A stretch of DNA of 64,000 nt from an uncultured Verrucomicrobiota bacterium (GCA_903848465.1 CAINGK010000231.1:1-64000); one strand, 5' to 3'. Positions 43,807 through 53,700 are shown, counted from the stretch's first letter. Made by a program: numbers and translations. The notes: generated by a model from the sequence alone, not told the origin.

Positions 43807-43840
43807 CATCGAGGGAAAGGCGGCACAGCCAAACTGAATC

Positions 43841-44425
43841 ATGGAACATATCCTACAGACCCTCTATAAAGAAAAACGCACTGAGCTCAAAACACAGCTC
43901 GGTCTTGCCAACATCCATCAGGTCCCGCAGCTCAAAAAAATCGTCGTGAACTGCGCCATCGGCAGTCAGGCTGAGCGCAAGCAGGCCATCGAAGACGCTG
44001 TCAACGAAGTGACCCTCATCACTGGCCAGAAGCCAATCATCACCAAGAGCAAGAAGGCTATCGCCAACTTCAAACTGCGTGAAGGTGAAAACGTCGGCGT
44101 CAAAGTCACCCTCCGTGGTGGCAAGATGTATGACTTCATGATGCGCCTAGTTCGCACTGCCATCCCCCGTATCCGTGACTTCCGTGGTGTCGCCCCCCGT
44201 GCCTTTGACGGTCGTGGCAACTACACCCTCGGCGTCGCTGAACAGTCGATCTTCCCGGAAATCGAGCTCGACAAGATCAAGCGTCAGCTTGGTTTCGACA
44301 TCACCTTCGTCACCAGCACGAACAATGATGACCATGCCCGTGAAATGCTGCGTGCCCTGGGCATGCCATTCCGCACCCGCACAGCTCAAGCGAAGAAGGA
44401 AGATGGCACTGAAGCCGCCGCATAA
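43841..44425 (+). CDS. rplE: 50S ribosomal protein L5
   Basis: 194 residues: QVPQLKKIVVNCAIG, TGQKPIITKSKKAIANFKLREGENVGVKVTLRG, and IPRIRDFRGVAPRAFDGRGNYTLGVAEQSIFPEI. It binds 5S rRNA. A short Lys/Ala tail is added at the end. The usual next gene, rpsN (S14), is missing: rpsH begins 27 bp later. Confidence 0.98.
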   Translation: MEHILQTLYKEKRTELKTQLGLANIHQVPQLKKIVVNCAIGSQAERKQAIEDAVNEVTLITGQKPIITKSKKAIANFKLREGENVGVKVTLRGGKMYDFMMRLVRTAIPRIRDFRGVAPRAFDGRGNYTLGVAEQSIFPEIELDKIKRQLGFDITFVTSTNNDDHAREMLRALGMPFRTRTAQAKKEDGTEAAA

Positions 44426-44452
44426 CCCCAACACCCGGACACCCTCAGCGTC

Positions 44453-44842
44453 ATGACCGACCCGATTTCAGATTTTCTTACCCGCATCCGCAATGCTTGC
44501 TCCGCGCAGCAAGAGCAGGTGCTCATTCCCTTCAGCAAGATGAAGGCCGAACTCTCCCGCATTTTGCAGGAAGAAGGCTACATCTGGGGCTACGAAGTGG
44601 ACACCACCGCCACTCATCCCCGCCTTAAGCTCAAGCTCAAGTATCAGGACAAAGCCGCCGTCATCCGCAAGATCGACCGCGTCAGCAAGCCCGGTCTGCG
44701 CAAGTATGTCGGCAGCACTGAGATTCCACGCGTCCTCGGCGGCCTGGGCATCTCCATTCTTTCCACACCACGCGGCATCATGACTGGTGCCAAGGCTCGC
44801 AAAGCCAAAGTGGGCGGTGAACTCCTCGCCACTGTCTGGTAA
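44453..44842 (+). CDS. rpsH: 30S ribosomal protein S8
   Basis: 129 residues: MTDPISDFLTRIRNAC, SRILQEEGYIWGYEV and the C-terminal LGGLGISILSTPRGIMTGAKARKAKVGGELLATVW. A primary 16S rRNA binder. In E. coli it represses the spc operon by binding near rplE. The hairpin at 43785-43806 is a place to look for an equivalent. Confidence 0.98.
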   Translation: MTDPISDFLTRIRNACSAQQEQVLIPFSKMKAELSRILQEEGYIWGYEVDTTATHPRLKLKLKYQDKAAVIRKIDRVSKPGLRKYVGSTEIPRVLGGLGISILSTPRGIMTGAKARKAKVGGELLATVW

Positions 44843-44865
44843 ACCCCCAACCCGTCACAACCATT

Positions 44866-45405
44866 ATGTCACGCGTAGGCAAACAAGTCATTTCCATTCC
44901 AGAAAAGGTCACCATCAAGGTGGGCGCTGACCGCTCCGTGCAGGTCAAAGGCCCCAAAGGTGAACTCGGCTGGACTCTCCCGCTCGGCGTCAAAGTCGCT
45001 TCGGATTCCACGACCATCAACGTCACCCGCGATTCTGAAGACCGCAAGGTGCGCGCCCTTCACGGCACCACGCAGCGTCTGATCACGAATATGCTCATCG
45101 GCGTCAGCCAGGGCTACACCCGCAATCTTGAAATCCACGGCGTGGGTTTCCGTGCTGCGGTCAAAGGCACCCACATCGACCTTCAGCTTGGCCAGTCCCA
45201 TGACCGTCTGCACCCCATTCCAAAGGGCGTGAAAGTGACCGTCACTGAAAACACCAAGATCGCTATCGAAGGCATCGACAAGCAGGTCGTCGGCCAGCTC
45301 GCTGCTGACATTCGTGCTTACTACCCGCCAGAGCCTTACAAGGCCAAGGGCGTGCGTTATGTCGGCGAACACATCCGCCGTAAAGCCGGCAAATCCGTCA
45401 AATAA
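44866..45405 (+). CDS. rplF: 50S ribosomal protein L6
   Basis: 179 residues with the two-fold repeated L6 domain. MSRVGKQVISIPEKVTIKV opens the protein. The C-terminal signature PPEPYKAKGVRYVGEHIRRKAGKSVK lies by the factor-binding site. Confidence 0.98.
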   Translation: MSRVGKQVISIPEKVTIKVGADRSVQVKGPKGELGWTLPLGVKVASDSTTINVTRDSEDRKVRALHGTTQRLITNMLIGVSQGYTRNLEIHGVGFRAAVKGTHIDLQLGQSHDRLHPIPKGVKVTVTENTKIAIEGIDKQVVGQLAADIRAYYPPEPYKAKGVRYVGEHIRRKAGKSVK

Positions 45406-45423
45406 TTTCCGGAGATACTCATC

Positions 45424-45780
45424 ATGGCTCTTACCAATCGCAAAGAAATCCGCGCTCGCATTCACAAGCGCATCCGCCGCAAACTCAGCGGCACAGCCGA
45501 GCGTCCCCGTCTCGCAGTTTACTTCTCGAACACGAACGTTTACGCCCAGGTCATCGACGACGCTGCTGGCAAGACGATCGTTTCGGCTTCCACCAAGGAA
45601 AAAGGCTACGGCGCTGGCAAAGCCAACGTCGAAAACGCCACCAAGATCGGCGCCCTCCTCGCTGAGCGTGCGATGGCTAAAAACGTCACCGAAGTGGTCT
45701 TCGACCGCGCTGGTTTCATTTATCATGGCAAGGTGAAAGCTCTTGCTGATGCCGCCCGCGAAAAGGGTCTGAAATTCTAA
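45424..45780 (+). CDS. rplR: 50S ribosomal protein L18
   Basis: 118 residues: RIHKRIRRKLSGTAERPRLAVYFSNTNVYAQVIDD and VVFDRAGFIYHGKVKALADAAREKGLKF. It binds 5S rRNA together with L5. Confidence 0.98.
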   Translation: MALTNRKEIRARIHKRIRRKLSGTAERPRLAVYFSNTNVYAQVIDDAAGKTIVSASTKEKGYGAGKANVENATKIGALLAERAMAKNVTEVVFDRAGFIYHGKVKALADAAREKGLKF

Positions 45781-45802
45781 AACCCGCCTCACGCATACTT
45801 TT

Positions 45803-46402
45803 ATGGCCGAAGAAACAGTAGTTATCGATCCCCCAGCCGCCGCACCTGCGGAGGCCCCAGCGCCTGCTCCATCTCCCTCCTACGGTGGTTTCCGTGGTCG
45901 TGACGATCGTGCGCCGCGCGAGACGGACGGCGTCGAAAAAGTCGTTCACATCAACCGATGCGCCAAGGTGGTCAAAGGTGGTCGTCGCTTCAGCTTCAGC
46001 GCACTCGTCGTTTCTGGCGATGCCAAGGGCAAAGTGGGCTGCGGTTTTGGCAAGGCCAACGAAGTCTCCGACGCCATCAAAAAGGCGACTGAAGCTTCCC
46101 GCAAGAACCAGTTCTCCATCTGCCTCAAGGACAGCACCATCCCTCATGAAGTGACGGGTGCCCATGGCGGTGGCCACATTCTCCTCAAGCCCGCAACTCC
46201 AGGTACTGGCATCATTGCTGGTGGTGGTGCCCGCGCGGTGCTTGAAGCCGCTGGTGTCAAAGACGTCATCGGCAAATCCCTGGGTTCCAGCAACCACGCC
46301 AACGTCGTGCGCGCCACCCTCGCCGCCCTTACCGCTCTGCGCCCTGCCGATGAAATCCTCCGCGCTCGCGGCAAGGAGATCAAAGAGCGCAAGGCACTCT
46401 GA
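45803..46402 (+). CDS. rpsE: 30S ribosomal protein S5 with N-terminal extension
   Basis: 199 residues. The double-stranded RNA-binding S5 domain starts at about 46 (VEKVVHINRCAKVVKGGRRFSFSALVVSGD). The C-terminal domain holds GHILLKPATPGTGIIAGGGARAVLEAAGV. The first 45 residues are an acidic, Pro/Ala-rich leader ending RGRDDRAPRE, longer than the usual 10-20. The normal follower rpmD (L30) is absent. Confidence 0.97.
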   Translation: MAEETVVIDPPAAAPAEAPAPAPSPSYGGFRGRDDRAPRETDGVEKVVHINRCAKVVKGGRRFSFSALVVSGDAKGKVGCGFGKANEVSDAIKKATEASRKNQFSICLKDSTIPHEVTGAHGGGHILLKPATPGTGIIAGGGARAVLEAAGVKDVIGKSLGSSNHANVVRATLAALTALRPADEILRARGKEIKERKAL

Positions 46403-46430
46403 TTGAATCCCTTTTTCCCTTTTAATTTTC

Positions 46431-46874
46431 ATGCAACTTCAAGACGTTAAACCCCGCCCCGGTGCCAAGACGCGCCGCAAGCGCATCGGCTGTGGCGAAA
46501 GCTCCGGTCACGGTAAAACCTCCGGTAAAGGCAACAAAGGCCAGATGGCCCGTGCAGGTCGCGGCATCCGCCCCGGCTTTGAAGGCGGTCAGATGCCGAT
46601 GCATCGCCGTCTCCCCAAGAAGGGCTTCAACAACAAGCAGTTCAAAGACGTCTTTGAAGTCGTGAACGTTGGCAAGCTCAACGAATCCTTCGAAGACGGC
46701 GCTGTCGTCACTGAAGCCACACTGCGTGAAGCCGGACTCGTCAGCCGCAACTGCGACTTCGTCAAAATTCTCGGCTCCGGCGACCTCGCCCGTAAGCTTA
46801 CCGTCCAAGGCGCTCAAGTCAGCGCTTCGGCTCGTGAAAAGATTGAGAAAGCCGGCGGTTCCATCGCTGCCTGA
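46431..46874 (+). CDS. rplO: 50S ribosomal protein L15
   Basis: 147 residues starting MQLQDVKPRPGAKTRRKRIGCGESSGHGKTSGKGNKGQ. The basic Gly-rich N-terminal extension and KLTVQGAQVSASAREKIEKAGG are family traits. It begins 28 bp after rpsE, directly where rpmD would normally intervene. Confidence 0.97.
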   Translation: MQLQDVKPRPGAKTRRKRIGCGESSGHGKTSGKGNKGQMARAGRGIRPGFEGGQMPMHRRLPKKGFNNKQFKDVFEVVNVGKLNESFEDGAVVTEATLREAGLVSRNCDFVKILGSGDLARKLTVQGAQVSASAREKIEKAGGSIAA

Positions 46875-46900
46875 TTTTCCCTGACCCAACCAACCTCTTT

Positions 46901-46950
46901 AGATGGGCCGGTCTCCGCGCAGCACATGCTGTCAGGAAGCAGGCCCATCT
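46901..46950 (+). promoter_or_regulatory. Nested inverted repeat between rplO and secY
   Basis: AGATGGGCC (46901-46909) and GGCCCATCT (46942-46950) are perfect nine-base complements. Between them CAGCA (46920-46924) pairs with TGCTG (46927-46931). The structure would fold as an outer stem with an internal hairpin, 20 bases before the secY ATG. There is no T-tract after it. It could be an attenuator, an RNase processing site or a binding site for a regulator of secY. Confidence 0.5.
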
Positions 46951-46970
46951 TCGCTTAGAGTCTCTCTTCC

Positions 46971-48473
46971 ATGATCTCTGCTTTCGCCAACAGCTTCAAA
47001 GTCCCCGAACTGCGCTCGCGCATTCTTTTCACCCTGGCGATGATTGTCATCGTCCGTATCGGCACTTCCATCACCCTTCCTGGCGTTGATGCGACCGTGC
47101 TGAACGCTTGGATCGAGAACAAAGCGGGGGACAATGCCTCCGGTGCCGCCCAAGTCGCTGCACTGCTCAACATCTTTAGCGGTGGTGGCCTGCAAAACTG
47201 CGCCATTTTCGCCCTGGGCATCATGCCTTACATCAGCGCCAGCATCATGCTGCAGCTCCTTACAGCAGTCTGGCCTCCGCTGAGCAAGCTGGCCCGTGAA
47301 GAAGGTGGCCGCCAGAAGATCACCCAATACACCCGCATCGCCACCATCGTGCTGTGCGTGTTTCAGTCTTGGCTCCTGGCCCAATCTTTGGCCGATCCGC
47401 AGCAGAACTACCTCATGGCAGGTCTGCAGGACGCCATTGATAAACTCGGCGGCAGACCGCTCGTGCCAAACTATGGATACGGCTTCCTGTTCACCAGCGT
47501 CATCACCATCACCGCTGGCACCATGCTTATGATGTGGCTCGGCGAGCAGATCACCGACCGTGGCATCGGCAACGGCGTCTCCATCCTCATTTGCGTCAAC
47601 ATCGTTTCTGATCTCCCCGGTGCGCTGATTCAGGTTTGGTCCACTTTCGTGGGCAGCATCAAGGCTAGCCCCGCCAGCGCCTTCACCCTCGTCCTGCTCA
47701 TGGGCTTCATGATCATCGTCATTGCGGGTGTTATTGCTCTGACTCAGGCGACGCGACGAATTGCCATCACCTACGCCAAGCGCGTCGTTGGCCGCAAGGT
47801 CTATGGCGGCCAGACCCAGTATCTGCCGTTGAAGATCAATTATTCTGGCGTCATGCCGATCATCTTCGCCCAGGCCATCCTGCTCTTCCCTTCCACCATT
47901 CTCGCTTCTCTGTTCAAAGACGTGAACTGGATCCAACGCATGGCGTTGTTCGTCAGCAGCGGCTGGGTTTATTACGTGGCCTCCTCATTGCTGATTTTCT
48001 TCTTCAGCTACTTCTGGGTCGCCACCATGTTCCAGCCCACGCAGATTTCCGAAGACCTCAAAAAGAGCGGTGGCTACGTTCCTGGCATTCGTCCAGGCAA
48101 GCCGACGGCTGATTTCCTCGACTTCACCATGAGCCGTCTCACCTTCGCCGGTGCGATCTTCCTCACCGGTCTTTATGTCATGCCCGGCATTGTCAGCAGC
48201 TCCATGAAGATTTCCAGCTCCGCCGCTCAGTTCTTCGGTGGTACCAGCTTGCTGATTCTCGTCGGCGTTGTTCTTGATGTCATGCGCCAGGTCGAAACTC
48301 ACCTGCTACAGAGCCACTATGACGGCTTCCTCAAGAAGGGCCGCATCCGTGGTCGTGTGGATCGCATCCAGCAGGGCGCACGCGCCGTGGACTCCACCAC
48401 CGTGGTGTGGTTGTGGGTCGTTCTCGCCATCATCGTTTTGGTGGGCGTGGTTTATAAACTGGCTCTCAAGTGA
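46971..48473 (+). CDS. secY: Preprotein translocase subunit SecY
   Basis: 500 residues with ten hydrophobic helices. It opens FANSFKVPELRSRILFTLAMIVIVRIGTSITLPG. GIMPYISASIMLQLL, YTRIATIVL, GERITDRGIGNGVS-type segments (here GEQITDRGIGNGVS) and PGIRPGKPTADFLDFTMSRLTFAGAIFL are characteristic. It is the channel of the Sec translocon. The C-terminal region is somewhat longer than in E. coli (443 residues). It overlaps map by four bases. Confidence 0.97.
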   Translation: MISAFANSFKVPELRSRILFTLAMIVIVRIGTSITLPGVDATVLNAWIENKAGDNASGAAQVAALLNIFSGGGLQNCAIFALGIMPYISASIMLQLLTAVWPPLSKLAREEGGRQKITQYTRIATIVLCVFQSWLLAQSLADPQQNYLMAGLQDAIDKLGGRPLVPNYGYGFLFTSVITITAGTMLMMWLGEQITDRGIGNGVSILICVNIVSDLPGALIQVWSTFVGSIKASPASAFTLVLLMGFMIIVIAGVIALTQATRRIAITYAKRVVGRKVYGGQTQYLPLKINYSGVMPIIFAQAILLFPSTILASLFKDVNWIQRMALFVSSGWVYYVASSLLIFFFSYFWVATMFQPTQISEDLKKSGGYVPGIRPGKPTADFLDFTMSRLTFAGAIFLTGLYVMPGIVSSSMKISSSAAQFFGGTSLLILVGVVLDVMRQVETHLLQSHYDGFLKKGRIRGRVDRIQQGARAVDSTTVVWLWVVLAIIVLVGVVYKLALK

Positions 48474-49318
48474 GTTTCACTCAGCGCGTCATGGCTTTCG
48501 TTAAATCGGGGAATATCCCCATCCGCCACGGCGCGCAGCAGCAGGGCATCCGCAAGGCCTGTCAGGTTGCGCGTGATGTCCTGATCAAAACCGCCTCACA
48601 GGTGGGCGTCGGTGTGACGACTGCTGAGGTGGACCGCTTTGCCGCCGCTGAGATCAAGGCCCTCGGTGCTACCAGCGCCTTCTTAGGCTACCGTAAATTT
48701 CCAGGTAACATCTGCGTCTCTGTCAATGAAGAGGTCGTCCATGGCATCGGCGGTCCGCGTGTCATTCAAGACGGCGACATCGTCAAAATTGACGTGGGTG
48801 TCTATTTCGACGGCTGGGTAGGGGACAATGCTTTGACCGTGCCTGTGGGCAATGTCGCCAAAGAAACGCTGCATCTCCTGGCTGCCACCGAAGAGTCGCT
48901 CCTCAATGCCGTCAAGTACGCCCGCGATGGCTGGATGCTTGGGGATCTCTGTCACAGTGTCGAGCATCATGTCATCCAGTATGGTTACACCGTGGTGCGC
49001 GAGTTCGTGGGTCATGGTGTCGGCAGAAAGCTTCATGAAGAACCGCAGGTGCCAAACTACGGTAAAAAAGGCGAGCGCCCGCGGCTTAAAGCCGGCATGA
49101 CACTGGCCATCGAACCCATGATTAACATGGGTACCGCGAAGACCCGCACCCTCGAAGATAAGTGGACCGTGGTCACCACGGACCGCAAGCCATCCGCTCA
49201 CTTTGAGCATGTGGTTCTTGTCACTGCCGATGAACCTGAAATTCTAACAGCCCGTGATCGCATGTTTCCAAAAGGGACTGCTGACCTGACGCCTAGGCCG
49301 GTTTCAGAGTTGGGCTGA
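48470..49318 (+). CDS. map: Methionine aminopeptidase, type I
   Basis: 282 residues from the GTG at 48470, which overlaps the secY stop as GTGA. The ATG at 48491 (MAFVKSGNIPIRHGAQQQ) is an equally possible start and gives 275. The enzyme removes initiator methionine. Metal ligands are visible in the order IDVGVYFDGWVGDNALT (two Asp), GHGVGRKLHEEPQVPNYG (His), IEPMINMG (Glu) and SAHFEHVVLVT with a later Glu region. In E. coli-like spc operons adk lies between secY and map, but not here. This is the last gene of the array: infA, rpmJ and the alpha operon do not follow. Confidence 0.95.
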   Translation: MSFTQRVMAFVKSGNIPIRHGAQQQGIRKACQVARDVLIKTASQVGVGVTTAEVDRFAAAEIKALGATSAFLGYRKFPGNICVSVNEEVVHGIGGPRVIQDGDIVKIDVGVYFDGWVGDNALTVPVGNVAKETLHLLAATEESLLNAVKYARDGWMLGDLCHSVEHHVIQYGYTVVREFVGHGVGRKLHEEPQVPNYGKKGERPRLKAGMTLAIEPMINMGTAKTRTLEDKWTVVTTDRKPSAHFEHVVLVTADEPEILTARDRMFPKGTADLTPRPVSELG

Positions 49319-49515
49319 TTTTTGTCTCACGGTAGCCGCTACACTCCAAATACTTGGAGCATTAATGAATGCGGTGGCGCAGATGTTTTGAACGTCTATT
49401 ATTTTTTCTTCCGCTGCGCACTTAATACATTGCTGCTAAGCGCATGCCAGATTCGTAGTCTTGCGTGCGATTTAATTCGGCTTGTCTATGCCCTGCGCGC
49501 GATTCGATTTTTGAC

Positions 49516-50766
49516 ATGAACTATACCAACCCTTCTTCCAATCCGCCGTCGCCCAAAGGCCGCGCCGGATGTTTCGTGATTATCCTTCTTGTGTTCGCCG
49601 CAGGCGGCTGGCTGTGGATGCATCGTCCTCAACCTGCTGTTGGCGGTCCTCCAGGTGGCCGAGGTGCGCGTGGCGGTACTGCCGCTGTCACCGTGGGAGT
49701 GGTAAAGCAGGAGGACTTCGAGGAATGGATCAGCCTGGCTGGCACCCTCACGCCGCTGCAGACAGTGGTGGTGCGCAGTCGCGTGGACGGGCAACTGAAC
49801 AAGGTACGCTTCGTTGAAGGCCAGATGGTCAAGCAGGGGGATGTGCTCGCGGAAATCGACCCACGTCCCTTTCAGGTCATCTTGGATCAGGCGAAAGGAC
49901 AGCTCGCGCGGGATGAGGCCTTGCTGGCCAATGCGAACATAATCATGGCCCGCTACTCCGAGTTGTCGAAGAAGGACTCCATCGCCAAGCAGGATGTGGA
50001 CACGCAGCGATCTCTCGTCAGCCAGTATGAGTCCACACTCGTTTCAGATCGTGCCGTAGTGGCCAGCGCGGAGCTGCAACTCAACTACACCAAGGTCCTC
50101 GCGCCGATCACGGGGCGTGTCGGCCTGCGTCAGGTGGACGCTGGCAACATGATCCGTGCCTCAGATGTGAACGGGCTGGTGATCATCGCGCAGATAGACC
50201 CCATGGGCCTGATTTCCTCCATTCCCCAGGAACGTGTGGCTGCCGTGCGCAAGCGCTTCGAGAGTGGTAGCCCAGTGAAGGTGGAAGCGGTGGACAAAGA
50301 GATGAGCAAACTGCTTAGCCGCGGCCAGTTGCTGAGCATTGACAATCTTATCGACACGACTTCCGGCACCTTGAAGTTGAAGGCGCAGTTGCCCAACCCG
50401 GTTGGACTACTGTTTCCGAACTCGTTCGTCGTCACTCGGCTGCTGGTGGACATCCAAACTAACGCCATCGTGGCACCAGCGACGGCCATCCAGCGCGGAG
50501 CCAAGGGCGGCTATGCCTATGTCCTGCGGGAAGACAGCACCGTGGAATTGCACAACGTCGTCACCGGCCCCACTCAGGGAGAACGTGTGCTCATTGTGGA
50601 AGGATTGAAGCCAGGAGACAAAGTCATCACTCAGGGCGTCGATCGTTTGCGTGATGGTGCCAAAGTCGAGGTCATCACGCCTGGCAAGACACCTCCAGGT
50701 GATGGTGCCAAAGGCGGCAAACCCAAAGGCGAAGGAAAGAGCGGCAATGGCGCGCCAATGCCGTGA
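49516..50766 (+). CDS. RND efflux periplasmic adaptor (MdtA-like membrane fusion protein)
   Basis: 416 residues from ATG 49516. One N-terminal membrane anchor (about 19-36, CFVIILLVFAAGGWLWMH) precedes a Gly/Pro/Arg-rich linker. The biotinyl-lipoyl halves are VRSRVDGQLNKVRFVEGQMVKQGDVLAEIDPRPF and LNYTKVLAPITGRVGLRQVDAGNMI, flanking an alpha-hairpin. The beta-barrel and membrane-proximal domains end in VITQGVDRLRDGAKVEV. The protein bridges the RND pumps and the outer-membrane channel. A Lys/Gly-rich tail follows. First gene of a four-gene operon, 28 bp before the next. Confidence 0.93.
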   Translation: MNYTNPSSNPPSPKGRAGCFVIILLVFAAGGWLWMHRPQPAVGGPPGGRGARGGTAAVTVGVVKQEDFEEWISLAGTLTPLQTVVVRSRVDGQLNKVRFVEGQMVKQGDVLAEIDPRPFQVILDQAKGQLARDEALLANANIIMARYSELSKKDSIAKQDVDTQRSLVSQYESTLVSDRAVVASAELQLNYTKVLAPITGRVGLRQVDAGNMIRASDVNGLVIIAQIDPMGLISSIPQERVAAVRKRFESGSPVKVEAVDKEMSKLLSRGQLLSIDNLIDTTSGTLKLKAQLPNPVGLLFPNSFVVTRLLVDIQTNAIVAPATAIQRGAKGGYAYVLREDSTVELHNVVTGPTQGERVLIVEGLKPGDKVITQGVDRLRDGAKVEVITPGKTPPGDGAKGGKPKGEGKSGNGAPMP

Positions 50767-50794
50767 TGCCCGAAACCCGCATGAAGATTGACGC

Positions 50795-53700
50795 ATGAAT
50801 CCCTCCCGCATCTTCATCGAGCGCCCTGTTGCCACCACGCTGCTGATGGTTGCGGTGCTGCTGGTCGGCGGGCTGGCCTACCGCCTGTTGCCCGTCTCGG
50901 CACTGCCGCAGGTGGATTATCCGACGATCCAGGTCGTCACACTTTATCCTGGTGCTGGACCAGAGGTGATGACTTCCTCCATCACCGCGCCGTTGGAGCG
51001 CCAGTTTGGTCAGATGCCAGGCCTCGCGCAGATGTATTCGGTCAGCAGCGGCGGCTCCTCCGTCATCACCCTGCGCTTCATTCTTGGCCTGCGTTTGGAT
51101 ATTGCAGAGCAGAGCGTGCAGGCGGCCATCAATGCCGCAGCCACCCTGCTGCCCACGGACCTGCCCAATCCGCCGATTTATAACAAGGTCAATCCAGCCG
51201 ATGCGCCCATCATCTCGCTGGCCCTGACCTCCCAAACACTGCCATTGATCAAAGTTCAGGATGCCGCCGACACTCGGCTGGTCCCCAAGCTCTCCCAGAT
51301 TTCTGGTGTAGGGTTGGTCTCGCTCAGTGGCGGCATGCGGCCAGCGGTGCGCATTCGCGCCAATCCGGTCGCGCTCTACTCTCGCGGGCTGAGCACCGAG
51401 GATCTGCGCAACGCCATCGTCGCTGGCAATGTCAACCAGCCCAAAGGTGGTTTCGACAGTCCCACGCGTAGCAGCACGGTCGATGCGAACGACCAGATGC
51501 TTTCCATTGAGGACTACCGCAATCTTGTCATTGCCTGGCGCAACAACGCCGCCGTGCGCGTATGCGATGTGGCCGACGTGGTGGACGACGCTGAGAACGT
51601 GCGTCTGGCCGCCTGGGCAGACGTGCAGCCAGCGGTGATCGTCAATGTGCAGCGCCAGCCCGGTGCCAACGTCATCGAAGTGGCGGACCGCATTAAACTG
51701 CTCCTCCCCAAGCTGAGTGAAAACCTGCCGCTGGCGGTGAATGTCCAGATTCTCACTGACCGCACCACCACCATCCGTGCTTCCGTGGAGGATGTGCAGT
51801 ATGAGCTGCTGCTCTCTATTGGCCTCGTGGTGGCGGTGATCTTTGTCTTTTTGCGCAGTCTGCGCGCGACCTTGATTCCGGCCGTTGCCGTGCCGCTCTC
51901 TCTGATTGGCACCTTTGCCGTCATGTGGGTGTGTGGTTTCAGTCTGAACAATCTGACGCTCATGGCTCTGACCATCGCGACTGGCTTCGTCGTCGATGAT
52001 GCCATCGTGATGATCGAAAACATCGCTCGCTACATTGAGAACGGCGAGGACCCTATGCAGGCAGCGCTCAAAGGTGCGCGGCAGATCGGTTTCACTATCA
52101 TATCGCTCACCCTTTCGTTGATTGCGGTACTCATTCCACTGCTCTTCATGCAGGACGTGGTGGGTCGTTTGTTTCGTGAGTTTGCCATCACGCTCGCCAT
52201 TTCCATCGTCATCTCGGCGGTCGTCTCGCTGACCTTGACGCCGATGATGTGCGCGCGCCTGCTGAAGCATGGCGGGGAAGGGCCACTCGCGCAGATGGTG
52301 GCCCGTGGTTTTGACGCGATCATCGCGGTCTATGGGCGCGTGCTGCGTGTCGTGATGAATCATGGCGCGACGATGATGCTGGTTTTTGCCGCCACACTCG
52401 TGGCCACCGGTGTGCTTTATGAAAGCGTGACCAAGGGCTTTTTCCCCTCGCAGGACACCGGGATCATTCAGGGCTTTGTCGAAGGTGCGCAGAATGTGTC
52501 ATTCGCAGAACTGGGGCGGCGTCAGCGGGAGCTGGCACGCATGATCCTAGATGATCCCGCCGTCAAAAGCGTCTCATCATTCATCGGCGTGGATGGCGTG
52601 AACACCACCCCCAACAGCGGCCGCATGCTCATCAATCTCCTTCCACGGCATGATCGCGATGTGACTGCGGGTCAGGTCGTTCGTCGTTTGCAGGACAAGG
52701 CCAACCTGCTGGCCGGAGTGCAGTTGTACCTGCAACCCGTGCAGGATTTGAACATCGAGGACCGCGTGAGCCGCACCCAGTTTCAATTCACCCTGCAATC
52801 GCCCGACGTCGCTTCCTTGCAGTCGTGGACGCACCAGTTGGTGGATGAACTGCGGAAATCGCCCCTGCTGGCGGATGTGGCCGACGATCTGCTCGACAAA
52901 GGCCTTCAGGCTCGTGTGGTGATTGAGCGCGAAACCGCCAGCCGTCTCGGTGTCACGGTCGCTGCCATTGATGCAGCTCTCTACAATGCCTTTGGGCAGC
53001 GGCTCGTCTCGACCATCTTCACTCAGAGCGGGCAGTACCGCGTGGTGCTGGAGCATGATAGGGAATTCCAGGCTGGGATCGCCGCTTTCGATCAAGTGCG
53101 TGTGCCTTCGGCCACTGGGCAGCAAGTGCTACTTAATACCATTGCCAAAATCGTCGAAGAGCCTGCGGCTCTGGCCATTGCGCACCAGGACCAGTTTCCT
53201 GCCGCAACCGTGTCCTTCAATCTCGCACCTGGTGCCTCGCTGGGCGCTGCAGTCACGGAAATCCAGCGCATCAAAAATGCCATCAACATGCCCGACAGCA
53301 TTGAGACCGCCTTTGCGGGTACGGCGCTCGCGTTTCAAAGTGCGTTGAATAATCAGTTGCTGCTCATCTTCGCCGCCGTCGTGGTCATGTATCTCGTGCT
53401 CGGCATCCTCTATGAAAGCTTCATTCATCCGCTGACGATTCTTTCGACGTTGCCTTCCGCAGCGGTGGGCGCGTTGCTCGCGCTTAAATTGACGGACACC
53501 GAACTCGGAGTGATGGCCATCATTGGCATTGTGCTGCTGATCGGCATCGTCAAAAAGAACGCCATCATGATGATCGACTTCGCCATCGAGGCCGAGCGTG
53601 AGCACAATATGCCGCCGCGGGAGGCCATCTATCAGGCCTGCCTACTGCGCTTCCGCCCAATCCTGATGACTACCCTGGCCGCTTTGCTCGGAGCGCTGCC

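Noticed and set aside
49319..49515. Hairpin CTCCAA/TTGGAG at 49344-49359 after map considered as a terminator
   Set aside because: The six-pair stem with no T-run directly behind it is too weak to call. The region probably just carries the efflux operon promoter.
50675..52363. 562-codon minus-strand open frame opposite the MdtB-like pump
   Set aside because: His/Gln/Arg/Asp-rich antisense of a membrane-protein gene, with no homology visible.
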